DNA of 64,000 nt from Ficedula albicollis (lineage: Eukaryota > Chordata > Aves > Passeriformes > Muscicapidae): positions 8,183,092 through 8,247,091 of the forward strand of contig NC_021676.1 of NCBI RefSeq assembly GCF_000247815.1, given 5' to 3'. Positions 13,784 to 27,776 of this stretch are shown here, piece after piece. Made by a program: the position numbers and the translations under genes. A model generated the notes under the pieces. That model made no database searches, was not told the DNA's origin, and was given only the letters and a program-made list of their open reading frames with translations. Every line of letters begins with the position of its first letter. The first letter of the stretch is position 1.

Positions 13784-14195
13784 AGAGAAAAACATGTCAT
13801 ATTTTAAATCAAATTTATTAATTGTCTCAAAGACAAAATGTGGGAAATGGCAGTGTCAGCTGTGTGAGTGTTGTATGGGCAGCTCTGAACTTCTCTGGCT
13901 CCATCCATGGACCAGGTGCTGCACCCAAGGGGAGAAACCTGCTGGGAACAATGCTGCAGCTACCCTGGAGATCCTTGAGCTCAGGGCAAGGCTTGCATCT
14001 CATCCCTCACTGTCCAGACAAATCTGTGGGATTTGCTGGGTAGAGCAGCACACATTTCCCAGAGATGCAATCCTGTTTTGCCTTTTGCCTTGTGTGTGGT
14101 GCAGGCATTGTGGTGGAGATCTGGTCAGGTTAATTGTTGGGATCTGGAAGTCCCACCATGAGGGCTGCATCCACCCTGCTGATTCATAAAGAAGT

Positions 14196-16361
<2,166 letters not shown>

Positions 16362-16419
16362 TTTTAGGTTATTGTGTAGTTGGGATGTCCCTGGAGCTCT
16401 AGGTCCTGGGGCTTTTTGA
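16362..16419. repeat. 58-bp segment repeated at 18604-18661
   Basis: This segment recurs 2.2 kb downstream with 56 of 58 bases identical; both differences are G/A transitions. The match stops sharply at both ends. Its right edge (16419) falls on the first base of a telomere-like motif. It could be the donor for a filler insertion, or both copies could belong to a dispersed repeat. Confidence 0.9.
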
Positions 16420-16434
16420 ACCCTAACCCTAACC
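16419..16434. repeat. Short interstitial telomere-like motif
   Basis: AACCCTAACCCTAACC, that is 2.7 units of the vertebrate telomere repeat on the complementary strand. It is short enough to be chance or a trace of break repair. It abuts the right end of the 58-bp segment that is copied at 18604. Confidence 0.75.
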
Positions 16435-16766
16435 TGAACAGTAAGAGCAGTCTTCTGCTGGGGGAGCATCGCTGGGGCTGTGCTCCCCTTGGCATGCCTT
16501 GGTAGTTGCAATGCTAAATCAGTTGCATTTATAACCAAACCAAAATTTCAGTGGTGTCAAGGGCTTTTAGTTCCTTCTACATGGCCCCTTTCTTGTTGCC
16601 TGTGTGGATTATATCTTTGTGGGTTTGTATTTTTTTTTCCTAAACTGTTCTGCAGCTCTGTCTCGTGGTATGTCATCAGCCATGGAGACAGAGAAATTCT
16701 TAGCTGAGGAACGAGAGATCTGACGTTTTCCTCTTGCCAGGGAGATGCTCTGACGTGGATCCTGGG

Positions 16767-17488
16767 TGTCTTGGGTTGCAATACAGGATGTGACCAACAC
16801 TATGTACTCTCTCACCATCTGCTGAAACCAGGTGGGGCAGTGATCCTTACCTCTGTGGGAGATATCCTCTGCTAATGGGCCACCTGTTAAAAACCAGATG
16901 GGGCAATGTTCTTTATCTTGTCCACAACCCATCCTCCCTCCAGGACATATTTCCTGTTAATGGGCCACTGAGTCCCAGTGCATGACTGATAAAATTACAT
17001 CATCCCATTGGGAGATGCTCCAGCCAGGGAGAGGAGCCAAGCCTTTCCTACCTAGATAAAAAACTGAGATCTGGAACACCAAGGCAGCCTTTTTTCACTG
17101 GATTCCAGAGGAAAACTGGATATTTCCATTCATCACTGGATCTTCAGAGGAAAACTGCACCTTCTACAGGAGCACTGCTCCAGCTAAACCACATCTGCCA
17201 CTGCAGGAGGATGCAGCCACCATTGAATGGCACTGCTGCCAACACCCTGACTGACTGACGGGTGTCAGCTTGGATTCTGACTCTGGCAGGGTTTTGGGAT
17301 TGTTTGTAATACTGTATTTCTATTTTAATTTTTCCTAGTAAAAAGCTGTTATTCCTATTCCCATATCTTTGCCTGAGAGCCCTTTCAATTTCAAGTTTAT
17401 AATAATTTGGAGGGAGGGGGTTTACATTTTCCGTTTCAAAAGACGGTCCTGTCTTTCTTAGCAGACACCTGTCTTTCAAACCAAAACA
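16767..17488 (+). mobile_element. Solo ERV LTR, about 722 bp
   Basis: Begins TGTCTTGG and ends CCAAAACA, near-perfect inverted LTR termini of the TG...CA form. It is flanked by a 5-bp imperfect target duplication (CTGGG at 16762, CTGAG at 17489), as expected for ERVL-type integration. Inside are a TATA-like AGATAAAAA near 17054 and a polyadenylation-like AGTAAA at 17337. The U3 has two diverged copies of a segment with GGTGGGGCAGTG and TAATGGGCCAC-like blocks (about 16825-16965). The U3 is similar to that of the LTR at 55610. No internal retroviral genes adjoin, so it is a solo LTR. Class assignment to ERVL is inference. Confidence 0.8.
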
Positions 17489-17789
17489 CTGAGGGACAGG
17501 CAAAGCTGTCTGGGGAGCTCAGTCCCAAGTCCCAGGGCAGGGGAGGGACAACAGGGTCACTGCTGATGAGCTGCCTTGTCCTGCACACATTTCAAGTTTA
17601 TAATAATTTGGAGGGAGGGGGTTTACATTTTCCGTTTCAAAAGACGGTCCTGTCTTTCTTAGCAGACACCTGTCTTTCAAACCAAAACACTGAGGGACAG
17701 GCAAAGCTGTCTGGGGAGCTCAGTCCCAAGTCCCAGGGCAGGGGAGGGACAACAGGGTCACTGCTGATGAGCTGCCTTGTCCTGCACAT
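17388..17789. repeat. 201-bp tandem duplication across an LTR end
   Basis: Copies 17388-17588 and 17589-17789 appear identical by eye. The unit is the last 101 bases of the LTR plus 100 bases of downstream flank, so a second LTR 3' end sits at about 17689. It arose after LTR insertion, either as a young duplication or as a collapsed/expanded assembly error. Confidence 0.92.
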
Positions 17790-18488
17790 GGGTGGGAGGG
17801 CGGCAGCTCCTCTGCATCCACCCAAGTGTGGCTGCAGCATCTCTTCTGCCACAGCAGCCGAGACAAGCTGATAAAAACAAGCAAGCCCAGAGACCCAGGG
17901 GCAAAGCTCAGGGCCACATTTTGTCCAGAGTGTAACACCTGCTGCATCACTTTCCCAGACAGCCTACCAACATTATCTTTTCATTTTACACTTTAATCTA
18001 GGTTGTAGCTGCTTTTTCTAAGTGCCCTTCAAATATGCTTATAATGCAGAGTAAGGGTAGGAAATAGAGAGTTAATTACCTGTTCAACCCTCCACGGGAG
18101 TCCTATGCATCATCTGGAAAGATCTGAGTTGAAGTCAGAGGAAAGGAAAGACAAAATGCTGCTTATTTGCTTTCCTGAATACGTAGCAACTGTCAGGTAT
18201 AATTATTTCACCTGATATCTTTTTAATTGTTTCCCCACGTGTACCTGTGGTGCTGGCAGAGCTGGTGAAGGAGACCAGAATCCCACCTGTGTGTGCTGCC
18301 CATGCCATGGAAGAGAGATAACCCTGGTCCCTGAACAGCATCAGGAGACATTGCTTTTTGATGGCATCTTTATCTGTGTGGGGTTTGCCTCTGTCTCTGG
18401 TAACCTGGGACACCTTGCCAGCAAATTCAACTGCTTCCAATTTCTACCTTTATTTTTTTTTTTTACACACTTGGTAGCTTTCCAAGAA
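17790..18488. other. Unique non-coding DNA
   Basis: No gene or repeat is recognised. ORFs on both strands are short and overlap each other. Confidence 0.5.
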
Positions 18489-18775
18489 GACTTAAGCTTT
18501 CACTGATGAAGCCCTCAGCAATATTCATGATACTTTTAACTTTGGAAAAATTTTTGTTACTCAAATTGTAGTTTTTAATTTATAAGAAACTAGGTATTAT
18601 TACTTTTAGGTTATTGTGTAGTTGGAATATCCCTGGAGCTCTAGGTCCTGGGGCTTTTTGAGACTTAAGCTTTCACTGATGAAGCCCTCAGCAATATTCA
18701 TGATACTTTTAACTTTGGAAAAATTTTTGTTACTCAAATTGTAGTTTTTAATTTATAAGAAACTAGGTATTATTA
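18489..18775. repeat. 114-bp duplication split by a 58-bp copied filler
   Basis: Copies 18489-18602 and 18662-18775 appear identical. Between them, 18604-18661 is a 56/58 copy of 16362-16419. The arrangement (duplicate, filler from elsewhere, duplicate) is what template-switching repair is known to leave; that mechanism is inferred. Confidence 0.9.
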
Positions 18776-20058
18776 ATAAAAAATAGGTGCTAAACTAGAC
18801 ACTATTTCTGAAAAATAGTTGCTAAGTGTTTCAGTCATGGCTTAAAAGTGTTTTCAAGAGCGTTTCAACACAACAATCATTAAATCCATGGAGATATTAT
18901 CTACAGATATTTTTTCTACCTGCAGTTAATACAGAATTGTTTTTCCAAATTCTAGGTGATGCCTCCATTGTTCCGAGTGCATAAAACTAAAGAGACCACA
19001 CATCAAGGTAAGATGTCAGTGCTGCCTTTGATGAAGCTCTTTGACTATAATCTGTTTATCTTGAAAACAGCAAGGCTGAGCAGGTCCTGCCATGGCAAGA
19101 TGTTGTCTGACACTGTAGGAGGAAATGACCACGACTGCTTGGGGACACACGTGGTGGGAGATGGCCCAGAAACTGGACACTGCCCACTGCTGCAGGTCAC
19201 TTTGTCCCACAGAAATCTGGGTGATGGTATCCTCATGCCCCATCTGTAATCTCTGGGGAGGAAAGCTGAGTTATCCCAGGCGATTTCAGCCTGACTGACA
19301 TACAGAGGTCTCAGGCTGTCAGTGCTAAAATGTCTTCAAAATATTTGATAATTATAGATGACAATCTCCTAACTCAAAAAGCATTGCATTTGGCACAGGA
19401 GAAGTCTGTATTTGACCTTCTCCTGAGAGGGACAGATATGTTTCTAAGAACTGAAAATGAGTTAGTTTCCTGGGTATAATTAATTCTGGCTGGACTACAA
19501 GAACATCTACACTTGTCTTTGTAACAGAGGGCAGCTTGGTAGCAGAAGGTGCTCCAGGGTAGTAGATGAAATATGATAAAATTTGGTATAAACTGAAGCT
19601 ACTTCACACTGAAAAAGTAGTGGGTTTTTTTTTTTTTTCTGGGGAAAGGGAAATTAACTCTGGCACCAATTTGCAGAGGAGTTATGGTCAAGCCATTATA
19701 ACTGGAAATTTTCCCAAACACAGCTGATTTATCTCACTGAAATCTGTGCTCTGGGTCCCACAGCTACAGGACTTGTGGCAGAACCTTAAAAAATTACGTT
19801 AAAGGAGAAGCAAGAGCTGTAACAAAGGGGGGGCAGGGTGGTTTCTGATGCTCTTTTGCACTGGTGCAGTCCTTGAGAGGAGATCCTTTCTTAGTCCTGG
19901 GCTTATTTGGAGTGACAGGTTTTCATCCCAGCTTTGTCTCTATGAATGTTGGGTGCCTCAGAGCCCTGTCTTGTCATGGTTAAGCGTAAGCTGGCAGTGC
20001 CCAGAGGCCAAACTGACATGTGTCCCCTCTTTTTTGGCCCCCCAGAGCCAAGGGAAAT
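18776..20058. other. Non-coding DNA with one exon-like segment
   Basis: Apart from the exon candidate at 18956-19007 no gene is recognised. ORFs at 19016-19249 overlap on both strands. A T run occurs at about 19625-19640. Confidence 0.5.
18956..19007 (+). other. Possible 52-bp coding exon
   Basis: Preceded by a pyrimidine-rich acceptor (TTTTTCCAAATTCTAG|) and followed by a strong donor (CAAG|GTAAGA). Only one of three frames is open across the 52 bases; it reads 17 codons plus one base with balanced composition. I do not recognise the peptide. No partner exon is identified nearby on the same strand, so it may be a chance pair or part of an unknown transcript. Of the exon candidates in the window this has the cleanest pair of splice sites for its size. 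Confidence 0.28.
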
Positions 20059-20284
20059 CCTGCAGGCCCCAGGTTTGGCAGCTGGGGTTGCAGTGTGTGC
20101 CTGGGGCAACCTGCAGGCCCCAAGTTTGGCACTGGGGTTGCAGTGTGTGCCTGGGGCAGGTACAGCACCTGGGACCGACACGTCTGCCTTCGGGGCCCTG
20201 CAGGCCCCAGGTTTGGCAGCTGGGGTTGCAGTGTGTGCCTGGGGCAGGTAGAGCACCTGGGACCGACACGTCTGCCTTCGGGGC
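20059..20284. repeat. GC-rich minisatellite, three units
   Basis: Units at 20059-20109 (51 bp, short), 20110-20196 (87 bp) and 20197-20284 (88 bp) all begin CCTGCAGGCCCCA. The last two share a further segment ending CTTCGGGGC. The units differ by a few substitutions and single-base indels. The apparent repeat peptides read from either strand come from the array and are not genes. Confidence 0.88.
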
Positions 20285-23200
20285 TTCATTTTAAAGTAAC
20301 TTCTCAGAGGTACTTTACAGAGCTCAGGAGGAAAGTGCAGCTTTCCAGAACCCAGCACTTTGCTTAGGGACAATCCTTGGAGTGAGATTTCAACTTTATG
20401 TGTTTGAGGACACACACTGGGGGTCAGAGCAGCTAATCAATGGCTAATTAGATCCAAGTGACAAATGTTCCAGTTTCAGTGGCACTGCATTTAGTTGCAG
20501 CAGCAGATTTTTGACCCCTAATTTGGAGGAAAATGGGAGGGTTTTTGCTTTCAAGATTACTTGGCTAATATACCAGACTCTGACTGTGAGGCATACTGTT
20601 ATGTATTTGCTTGTGCTTTAATTATTGCTAATTATTATCCTGCACACACACTCTCCAGTTTATCCATGCTGTGTTGGAGAAGCAGCACTTGGTACTGCCT
20701 TTACTGGTAACTGCTGCCTCAAAAAGGATATCTTTGGGGTACACAGACAGACTTGATCTCTTCAGTGTGTTTAGCAGGAAAGTGTGCCACAGAGAAAATG
20801 CAAGGAGAGAAATCCATGAAGCCAGGGACTGGGCTCTGGTGGAGGTGGAAATGGAAAAATGGATTTTCAAATGGTGATCAGGGTGCTCCATGACCTTAGA
20901 GGAGTTAGCAGGGGGTGATGGCACACACACTGTACTACCTCTGGTAGGGAGGAATGAAGAGAACAGTATTTTATTCTGCAAACCCATTGTCAGGTTGATC
21001 AGTGTGGTGGTGCTCCAGGTATGGCAGGATGGAGAGAGAGCTCCTCTGCCAAGGAGAAACAGCAGGCCCCTGCCTTGCTCCAGTTGAGTTAGAAAAGTCA
21101 CCCTGTGAAAGGTGCCAGGCTGTGTCTTCCACAGGCTCATTTCTGGGCCATTTCTGGGCCCATTTTCAATACCATTTCTGAAGCCAGAGGCAACAAAACC
21201 CAGGGAATCATCACATACTTGGTTACAGCCACACTCCTCCATAGATACCCAGTCACATTCCAGGCTGCACACTCAGCCACCTGCAAGAAAACTGCCTAGC
21301 CAGTCTGGATGGAGAGAAGGAGGGGTATAAATGTGCCTAAAAGACTTCTCTCCATGCAAATAGTCACCAGCAAACACTTGGTTATTTGCAAGGAATTGCA
21401 ATCTATTCACATTCTGCTGCATTAAATTAATATGGCAGATTAGCTCACAGCAATGGCTCATTGTGGGAGAAGTCTGGAACAGCTGCTGGGAGCAAAGTTC
21501 TCTGAAAGTCCTGCAAAAGGTCGTCCTTTGACTAGCAAAAGGCCATCTTTTGTCTGGTTTTTAGTGGCATCCTCTTTGTCCATGACATTTTAGCCTGAAG
21601 ACATGCATTGTTAAATCCTCCTCCTCCGTGCTCTATCCTGGGAGTCTCATGGCAACAGAAGAGATGTAAATCAACTCCTATCTTCCCTGCAATGCATCAT
21701 ATGCTTATCCCTCTTCTTGCTAAGCCCTGAGTAGTCTGGAAATTGCTGTGTGTGAAGGAAATGAGGCCTCTGAGATGTAACCAAGCTGTGCTGGTTTCAG
21801 GACAGGGCTTTGCACAGAGATGATTTCCAGTGGTGCAGCAGCCATGGAGAATTATCTGCAAGGCAGTAGATTTGCCAGCTGATGGAGGCTGTAATTAAGC
21901 ACAGCACCTGCATGTAGAGGTTGCTGGGAGAGACTTCTGAAAATATCCTCAGCAAAGATTTTTCCACCCACGAGGCAGGAACTCTCTCCTGTGCTTCCCT
22001 TTAGATTGTGCCTGGCTCTGAGCTGACTGGTGAGCATAGAAGGATTGAGGGAGCAGAGGCCCCATCACTGGTGACTCCACACCTTCCTTGCATGGGGCAG
22101 TGTTGGGATCCATGCTTCTGGTGTCTTTTTCTGCTCTGTCTTGGCAGTTGCAGCAGGTGAGGAGCTCTGCTTTCATCCCATTGGAAAAGAGGAGGGTGGA
22201 GAGCACTGCTGCAGTTACAGCCCTTTCCACTCCTCCACACCTCTGGAAATGGATCTTTATTAATGCTGTGGTCAGTTATAATGGATTCCTTTTCATTCCC
22301 CTCACTAAAACAGTTCTGGTGCCTGATCAGTCACATTATTGCCACTTATATTTAGAGCTAATTGATTCCCTGTGTTTATTTTCTCAGGCACAGAAAAAGC
22401 ATCACTCATTGCTGAGCAGAAGCTGCCTCCATCCTCAGCCCTGCTCTTCCTCCGCCAAGATGTGGCCTCTTCTCTCTTTTCCTGATCACTTAGGGACAGA
22501 TGAAGACATCCATCTCAAGAGTAATGAAACACCATCCTCTGCTCACCCCTGAGGGGCTGGTAAGAAGAGACACGGGGAGGTGACATTTTTTCTGTACTGA
22601 CACCAGGGTCCTCCAAGCGCTGTCAGTGCCAGCTCAAAGAACACAGGAGGAGCAGAAATCCACCCTGGTTCCTGGGCAATCATTAATTAGCCCATAGCAG
22701 ATGCACTGACACTTTCTATTCTTTGCTTCAAAAGTCATCATTTCCAAATGTAGGAGGAAACTGAAGACAGGTCAGAGAGGTTGCCCCCAGGCAGCCAACC
22801 TTGCAAATAGTGATTTATTTTGGCAGGGTAAAGGAGGAGGAATGGAATTTACTCTTGAATGTCTGTGTTTAAGAAGAGGATTTGATTTCCTTATAGCTCT
22901 TCCTTATGTTTCTTGGGTTTTAAAACACTTATAAAAGAATAAATATCTAGAAAACAACAAAGAAGATGTTTTTTAACTTGTTTTCTATAGAAACAGGATT
23001 AGAATTCAGAGTCCTCTTTCAGCTGAAAGAGTCAAAAAGCCGGTGCAATGCTGCAGCCTCAGAGGGAATAAGGCTGGAATCATATCCAAGTGTTTAATAT
23101 TTATCAGATGATGGTTTCTTTTCTCATTTGTTTCAAAGAATAGGACATAAATAAAAGGAAGGGCACATTTCTTTTAAAATTTAAGGGACAAGATGTTGAA

Positions 23201-24327
23201 TTTTACATTTCTGTAGTAACATATGCATTGGTAATGTGCACATAAGGAGCTTCAAAACAATTATAGCAATCCAATATTAGAGATCAAAAATAAAACAAAG
23301 GAGGGGATTCAAGCATGTAATTTGTTCATTGTTCATTTATCAGCTTCAACATGAATATTTTTGTATCTGAGACCTAGACTTGAGGCTGAGTTACATCATG
23401 CAGTCATGGAGCCTTCCTTTGAAAAGGGCTGTTTACATTTCAAAAACAAACAATAACAACAGTAGCATTAGTCTAACTGATCACAGCTGAAGCAAAGCAG
23501 TTTTATTTCCAGCAAAAGAAATTTGTTAAGAGAATTAGTGTCTGTCTGAGGCATCAAGCTGTGTGTGATAATGAGATGGGTTATAAATAGTGTCATTAAT
23601 TCACATGTCCTTCTAACACATGCCACTCCAGTTAATGTACAAATCCCAAATCCCTCAATGCAGAATGCAGTGACCTCCTCATTAAGGCATCTGATGGAGG
23701 AGCCTGGTTTGCATGTAGCTGCTGCCTGGTGCTCTGCATCAGGAATAATTACAGGGCAGTGTTTTGCTCCTCAGCTAAGAAGCAGAAGTATTTCTGTCAC
23801 CAGAAAATAAGGCCTTCCTCACATCTCATGCTGCCTTTTCCAAGTGTCGGGATGTATTATGGGGCAGCACACATCCCTGGGCCCTGCTAGAAGAGGCTGC
23901 CCTTATACCAGTGCTGGGATGCTCCTGCAGCCTCTGAATCCTCTGCTTGTCTTGCAGCATCCCTTGATATGTTGCTGTCAGGGCCCTAAAGTTAAACACA
24001 CCTTCTGCAACCCTCTGCTTACCCCACTATCAGCAACTTTTTGGCCAGGGAAGAGTATGCTGATGGCAGCTGGCACTTCTCTCTGAGATCCTGTTGGACA
24101 GGGGCACTGCAGACAGCTCCTGCAGACTGGTCCCTTCCCTTGCAGGCAGCCTATGAGAGTTCTCTCCTGTTGGAAAAAACCACTTTTTATGGGGAGCAGA
24201 TGGGTTGCTTGCTGTTCCTGGGGCTCTACAGAAAGAGCCCAACATTATAAATCTCACTCAGTGTGCACCATTACCAGTGAACAGCCTTATACCAGCAGGA
24301 AAGGCCAAACAGACCAAATTATTTTAT
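20285..24327. other. Non-coding DNA; longest non-repeat ORF lies here
   Basis: A minus-strand ORF of 214 codons at 20628-21272 is the longest in the window outside homopolymers. It has no recognisable domain, uneven composition, and three successive plus-strand ORFs opposite it, so it is probably chance. The AT-rich block 22800-23340 is unique sequence. No RNA gene or transposon was recognised. Confidence 0.5.
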
Positions 24328-24453
24328 GCCTTTTTCACCATTTTTTGATAAGTTTCTGAAGAATGGAAAAGTGCCTGGAGAGAGGTTTTTGCCTTTTTCA
24401 CCATTTTTTGATAACTTTCTGAAGAATGGAAAAGTGCCTGGAGAGAGCAGTTT
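24328..24453. repeat. Two-copy tandem duplication, 63 bp
   Basis: Copies 24328-24390 and 24391-24453 are head to tail and nearly identical (AAGTTTC/AACTTTC is one difference; the last few bases also differ). Confidence 0.92.
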
Positions 24454-27230
24454 TCTTCAACACCTGTGGAGCTTCCAGTGAATCCATTCTGCTTCACCTC
24501 TGGACACTCTGGGATGTCAATGCCACAGCCATGTACAGCTGGGGCAGCAGCCAAAGGAAAGTATTGTGGCAACCCACAAACTGCACTTTTGTTCTCTGTC
24601 AGCATCACATGCAGCCTGAGTAATATTTGTCCTGTTTCCATTTTAAGAGATTGAATGTGCTGGGCGTTTTCAGCAGGCGGGCAAAACTCATCTCTGCAGT
24701 ATCATGGCTTCTGTTGGTGACAGTTTCCATGGTGTTGGTGCTCCCTCAGAGTTAGCACAATTTCATTATCTCCAAGGACGGTGTTTAAATTGCCCATCTC
24801 ATTAATAAATTAGACCCTGGTAATTATGGGCTTTTCTTAATAATCTAATAAGGACATTTCTGTTCTGAAGAGGGGAGTTTAACAGTAAAATCAAGATTTA
24901 TAATGTGCTTACAGGAATTGGGATCGACAGGAATGCCTTGCCTGGAGATGGAAGGTTCTCTCTGCTCTGTGCAGTTAAAGCCCAACTTCTAGATGAGCAA
25001 AGCAGCTACTGGTTTAAATGCATTAAAGTCACCAGGTCTCTGAAGCACATCAGCATTTGCTTGTGCAGAGACAGAAGGATCAAGCCTGCCCAGGGTTTGT
25101 AGGGGATAATCCTGCTCTGAGTCTGCTAGCCAAGCCAAAATGCAATGATGGTATCATGATTGACTTACAAATCATGAGATTTGTAGGAAGTAATATAACT
25201 AGCAGTTTGTTTGGTTTTTATTTTTTTTTCCCCTTTTAGGATTAAGTCTTCAAAATGCACATACTTAGGCTTTATTCTGAGCCTTTTGGAGAAGCAGAGG
25301 AGATGCTGAGATTCTCCCTGTAATCACCTGCCTCTGTATCTGCAGCTCCATAAATGGTACCAGGTATCAGCAGAGCTTTTGAAATCACAGAGGTTCAGAG
25401 CTGGCTTATCCATCTGCAGCAGGCAGTGCGTTCCCTAGGTGACAGGGAAATGCTACTGGTGGTGTGCAAGGGTATTCTGTGTAATTCCCAGTGCATGGAT
25501 TCAAAAAAAGAAGCCAGAAATCCATGACAGAAATGTGGAGAACAGGGATCCAAGTGACCTCCAGGACTAGGAAGGACTCAGGGCAACTGGAGCAAAGAAG
25601 GAATTGGGCTGTGATTTTTTGGGTAGAGGAGCCAAAAGTCAACCCAAGGTTCCAAAACCAGTTTTAAATTGCAAATAACCAATATGTGAAACATCTACAG
25701 ATGCTCATGGTGTGAAATTATGCTCTTCCTAATCTATGCAAAATTAGCCCTGCTCTGCAATAAGATTCTGCTGGCTGGCCAGGGCTGGGTGCAGGATCTG
25801 TGCTGGGGTTCTTGTTGGCTTTCTGCAGTGCTGGGATGAAGATGAGTCTGTGTGTGGGCTGATTTTATTCCTGGTCCGACCTCAGCAGTTCCTCCATAGA
25901 TTAGGTCAGACATTTATCTTTTCGGTGTTTATTCCCTGGTGCTCAGGATATTGCACTTTGCCTTGATGAGATCCTCAGGCCCACCTTCACCCTTCACACT
26001 GCTGTGAGAGCTGCCAGGCCTGGAAGTGGCATAAAACATATACTTTATTTTATATTCTTTTAACATATTCTTTTTCTGGAAGAAATTTAAAGTGGCTGTT
26101 TTATATTGGTAGATGTCACATACCAACTGGTTTACAAATGTAACATTAACGCCTAAGAAAGGTGATTATCACCTTTCTACCTTCTTAATAGCATCATTTT
26201 AAAGGAAATTATTGACATCATATATTACATTCTTCCCCTACAGTAAATGGTCTCTCCCTGCTACATTTTATTACTTACTGTAAATTCATTCAAGCAGTAT
26301 ATTTTGCTTTCAGTAAGGTACCCTCAGTTACTTTTTCTGTCCAGGATAAATTGAGATAAATTTTGCTTGAGCCTGGATTTTGCTCATAGCATCCATCTTT
26401 TGCCCATGAAAAGTTACAGTTGGAGTCGAACAGGAGTTGAGAAATGATAATATTGTACTGCAGAAAGTCACAGCTCACCAGTCTGCAGCCAAGCTGTGCA
26501 CAGAGGCTGCATTGAAGCAGCCAGGAGTTTAATAGGAATTGAGAAACACAAAGGAATGTGATGTATTCTCTAATGTTTATTCTGATAAAGCAATAAGAAC
26601 ATTACAAGGAAATGACACTAGTTATTTACCATGGCATTGTGAGATTACAGAGCAGCATATCATCACCCCAGGCACCACAGCTTGTCACTAGTTTCCATTT
26701 TTGCCCTTGGAGGGTTAAGAATTTATTGCTAGAGTTATAGAAATGTTGCTAGAGTTATAGAATACTTTTTGGAGGGGGTGGAAGAGAAGATTTCAAATAC
26801 AAGATATCTCCATCCCTTCGTTGACAATTCCATGTTCCCAAGGCTTAGCAAATCTCATAGCTATGACCACTGTGTTGTCAAATTAGATAAAAGCCTTCAG
26901 GCTGGCACCAACTGCCTTCCTGCAGAAGTTGTGGAAGCTGCTTGATTGAAAGCTCTGGTTTCACAGCCCTTACAGTGGAATGAGATGTGACCTTGAGGTC
27001 GGTTGAGCTTTGCAGTGGCTCTGGGGAGACCTGCCTTGGTAAAGAAGTCTCCATATTCCCATGCCTTTTAAGAAGTCCTACTAGCTGTTCCCAGATGTAA
27101 CATTTTTATGGGTCCATCTGGATTCTGGTCTGCACTTCCAGCTCTGGAAACCCCAGGATCAGCCTGTGGCACAGCTCAGTACCTGTGCTGGGATGGTTGT
27201 TGCAGATACCCCACCGTGCAATGTCCTTTG
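24454..27230. other. Non-coding DNA with small repeats and hairpins
   Basis: No gene is recognised. Contains a hairpin at 25166-25185 (8-bp arms, 4-bp loop), another at 26156-26178 (10-bp arms, 3-bp loop), and a 20-bp direct repeat (TTGCTAGAGTTATAGAAATG and a partial copy) at about 26725-26763. Confidence 0.5.
26156..26178. repeat. Perfect inverted repeat, 10-bp arms
   Basis: AGAAAGGTGA at 26156-26165 and its exact reverse complement at 26169-26178, separated by TTA. It can form a tight hairpin. No function is assigned. Confidence 0.85.
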
Positions 27231-27776
27231 TCAGAGCAGGAGCTCAAACATAGAATAGGTATAGGTGGAAAAATAATATTTTTTTGGGTCATCCAGGTTA
27301 TGGGGCTGCCTGTGGCTCTGGAATAAGTCACCAGCAATCAACATCCCAAACACTTCCTGCAGCAGTGGAAGCACAAACAGCAGAACTGTTCTCTTCTGCT
27401 CCCCTCTGAAGAGTCATCATTTGCTTCTCACTAAGACCAAGTGTTTTATTTAAAAGTGTTTAAATATGCAAAACTCTTTTTGGATTTGTATTATTAGAAT
27501 GGAAAATCAGAGCAGGAGCTCAAACATAGAATAGGTATAGGTGGAAAAATAATATTTTTTTGGGTCATCCAGGTTATGGGGCTGCCTGTGGCTCTGGAAT
27601 AAGTCACCAGCAATCAACATCCCAAACACTTCCTGCAGCAGTGGAAGCACAAACAGCAGAACTGTTCTCTTCTGCTCCCCTCTGAAGAGTCATCATTTGC
27701 TTCTCACTAAGACCAAGTGTTTTATTTAAAAGTGTTTAAATATGCAAAACTCTTTTTGGATTTGTATTATTAGAAT
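27231..27776. repeat. 270-bp duplication with 6-bp spacer
   Basis: Copies 27231-27500 and 27507-27776 appear identical over 270 bases, including a 7-T run, and are separated by GGAAAA. The largest duplication in the window. Identity over this length implies a very recent event, gene conversion, or an assembly error that placed two haplotype copies in tandem. Confidence 0.93.

Noticed and set aside
17407..17871. 154-codon ORF with an internal repeat
   Set aside because: The repeat is the 201-bp tandem duplication (a multiple of three) of an LTR end; the sequence is not coding.
19848..20415. Repeat-containing ORFs on both strands near 20 kb
   Set aside because: They are readings of the GC-rich minisatellite in several frames.
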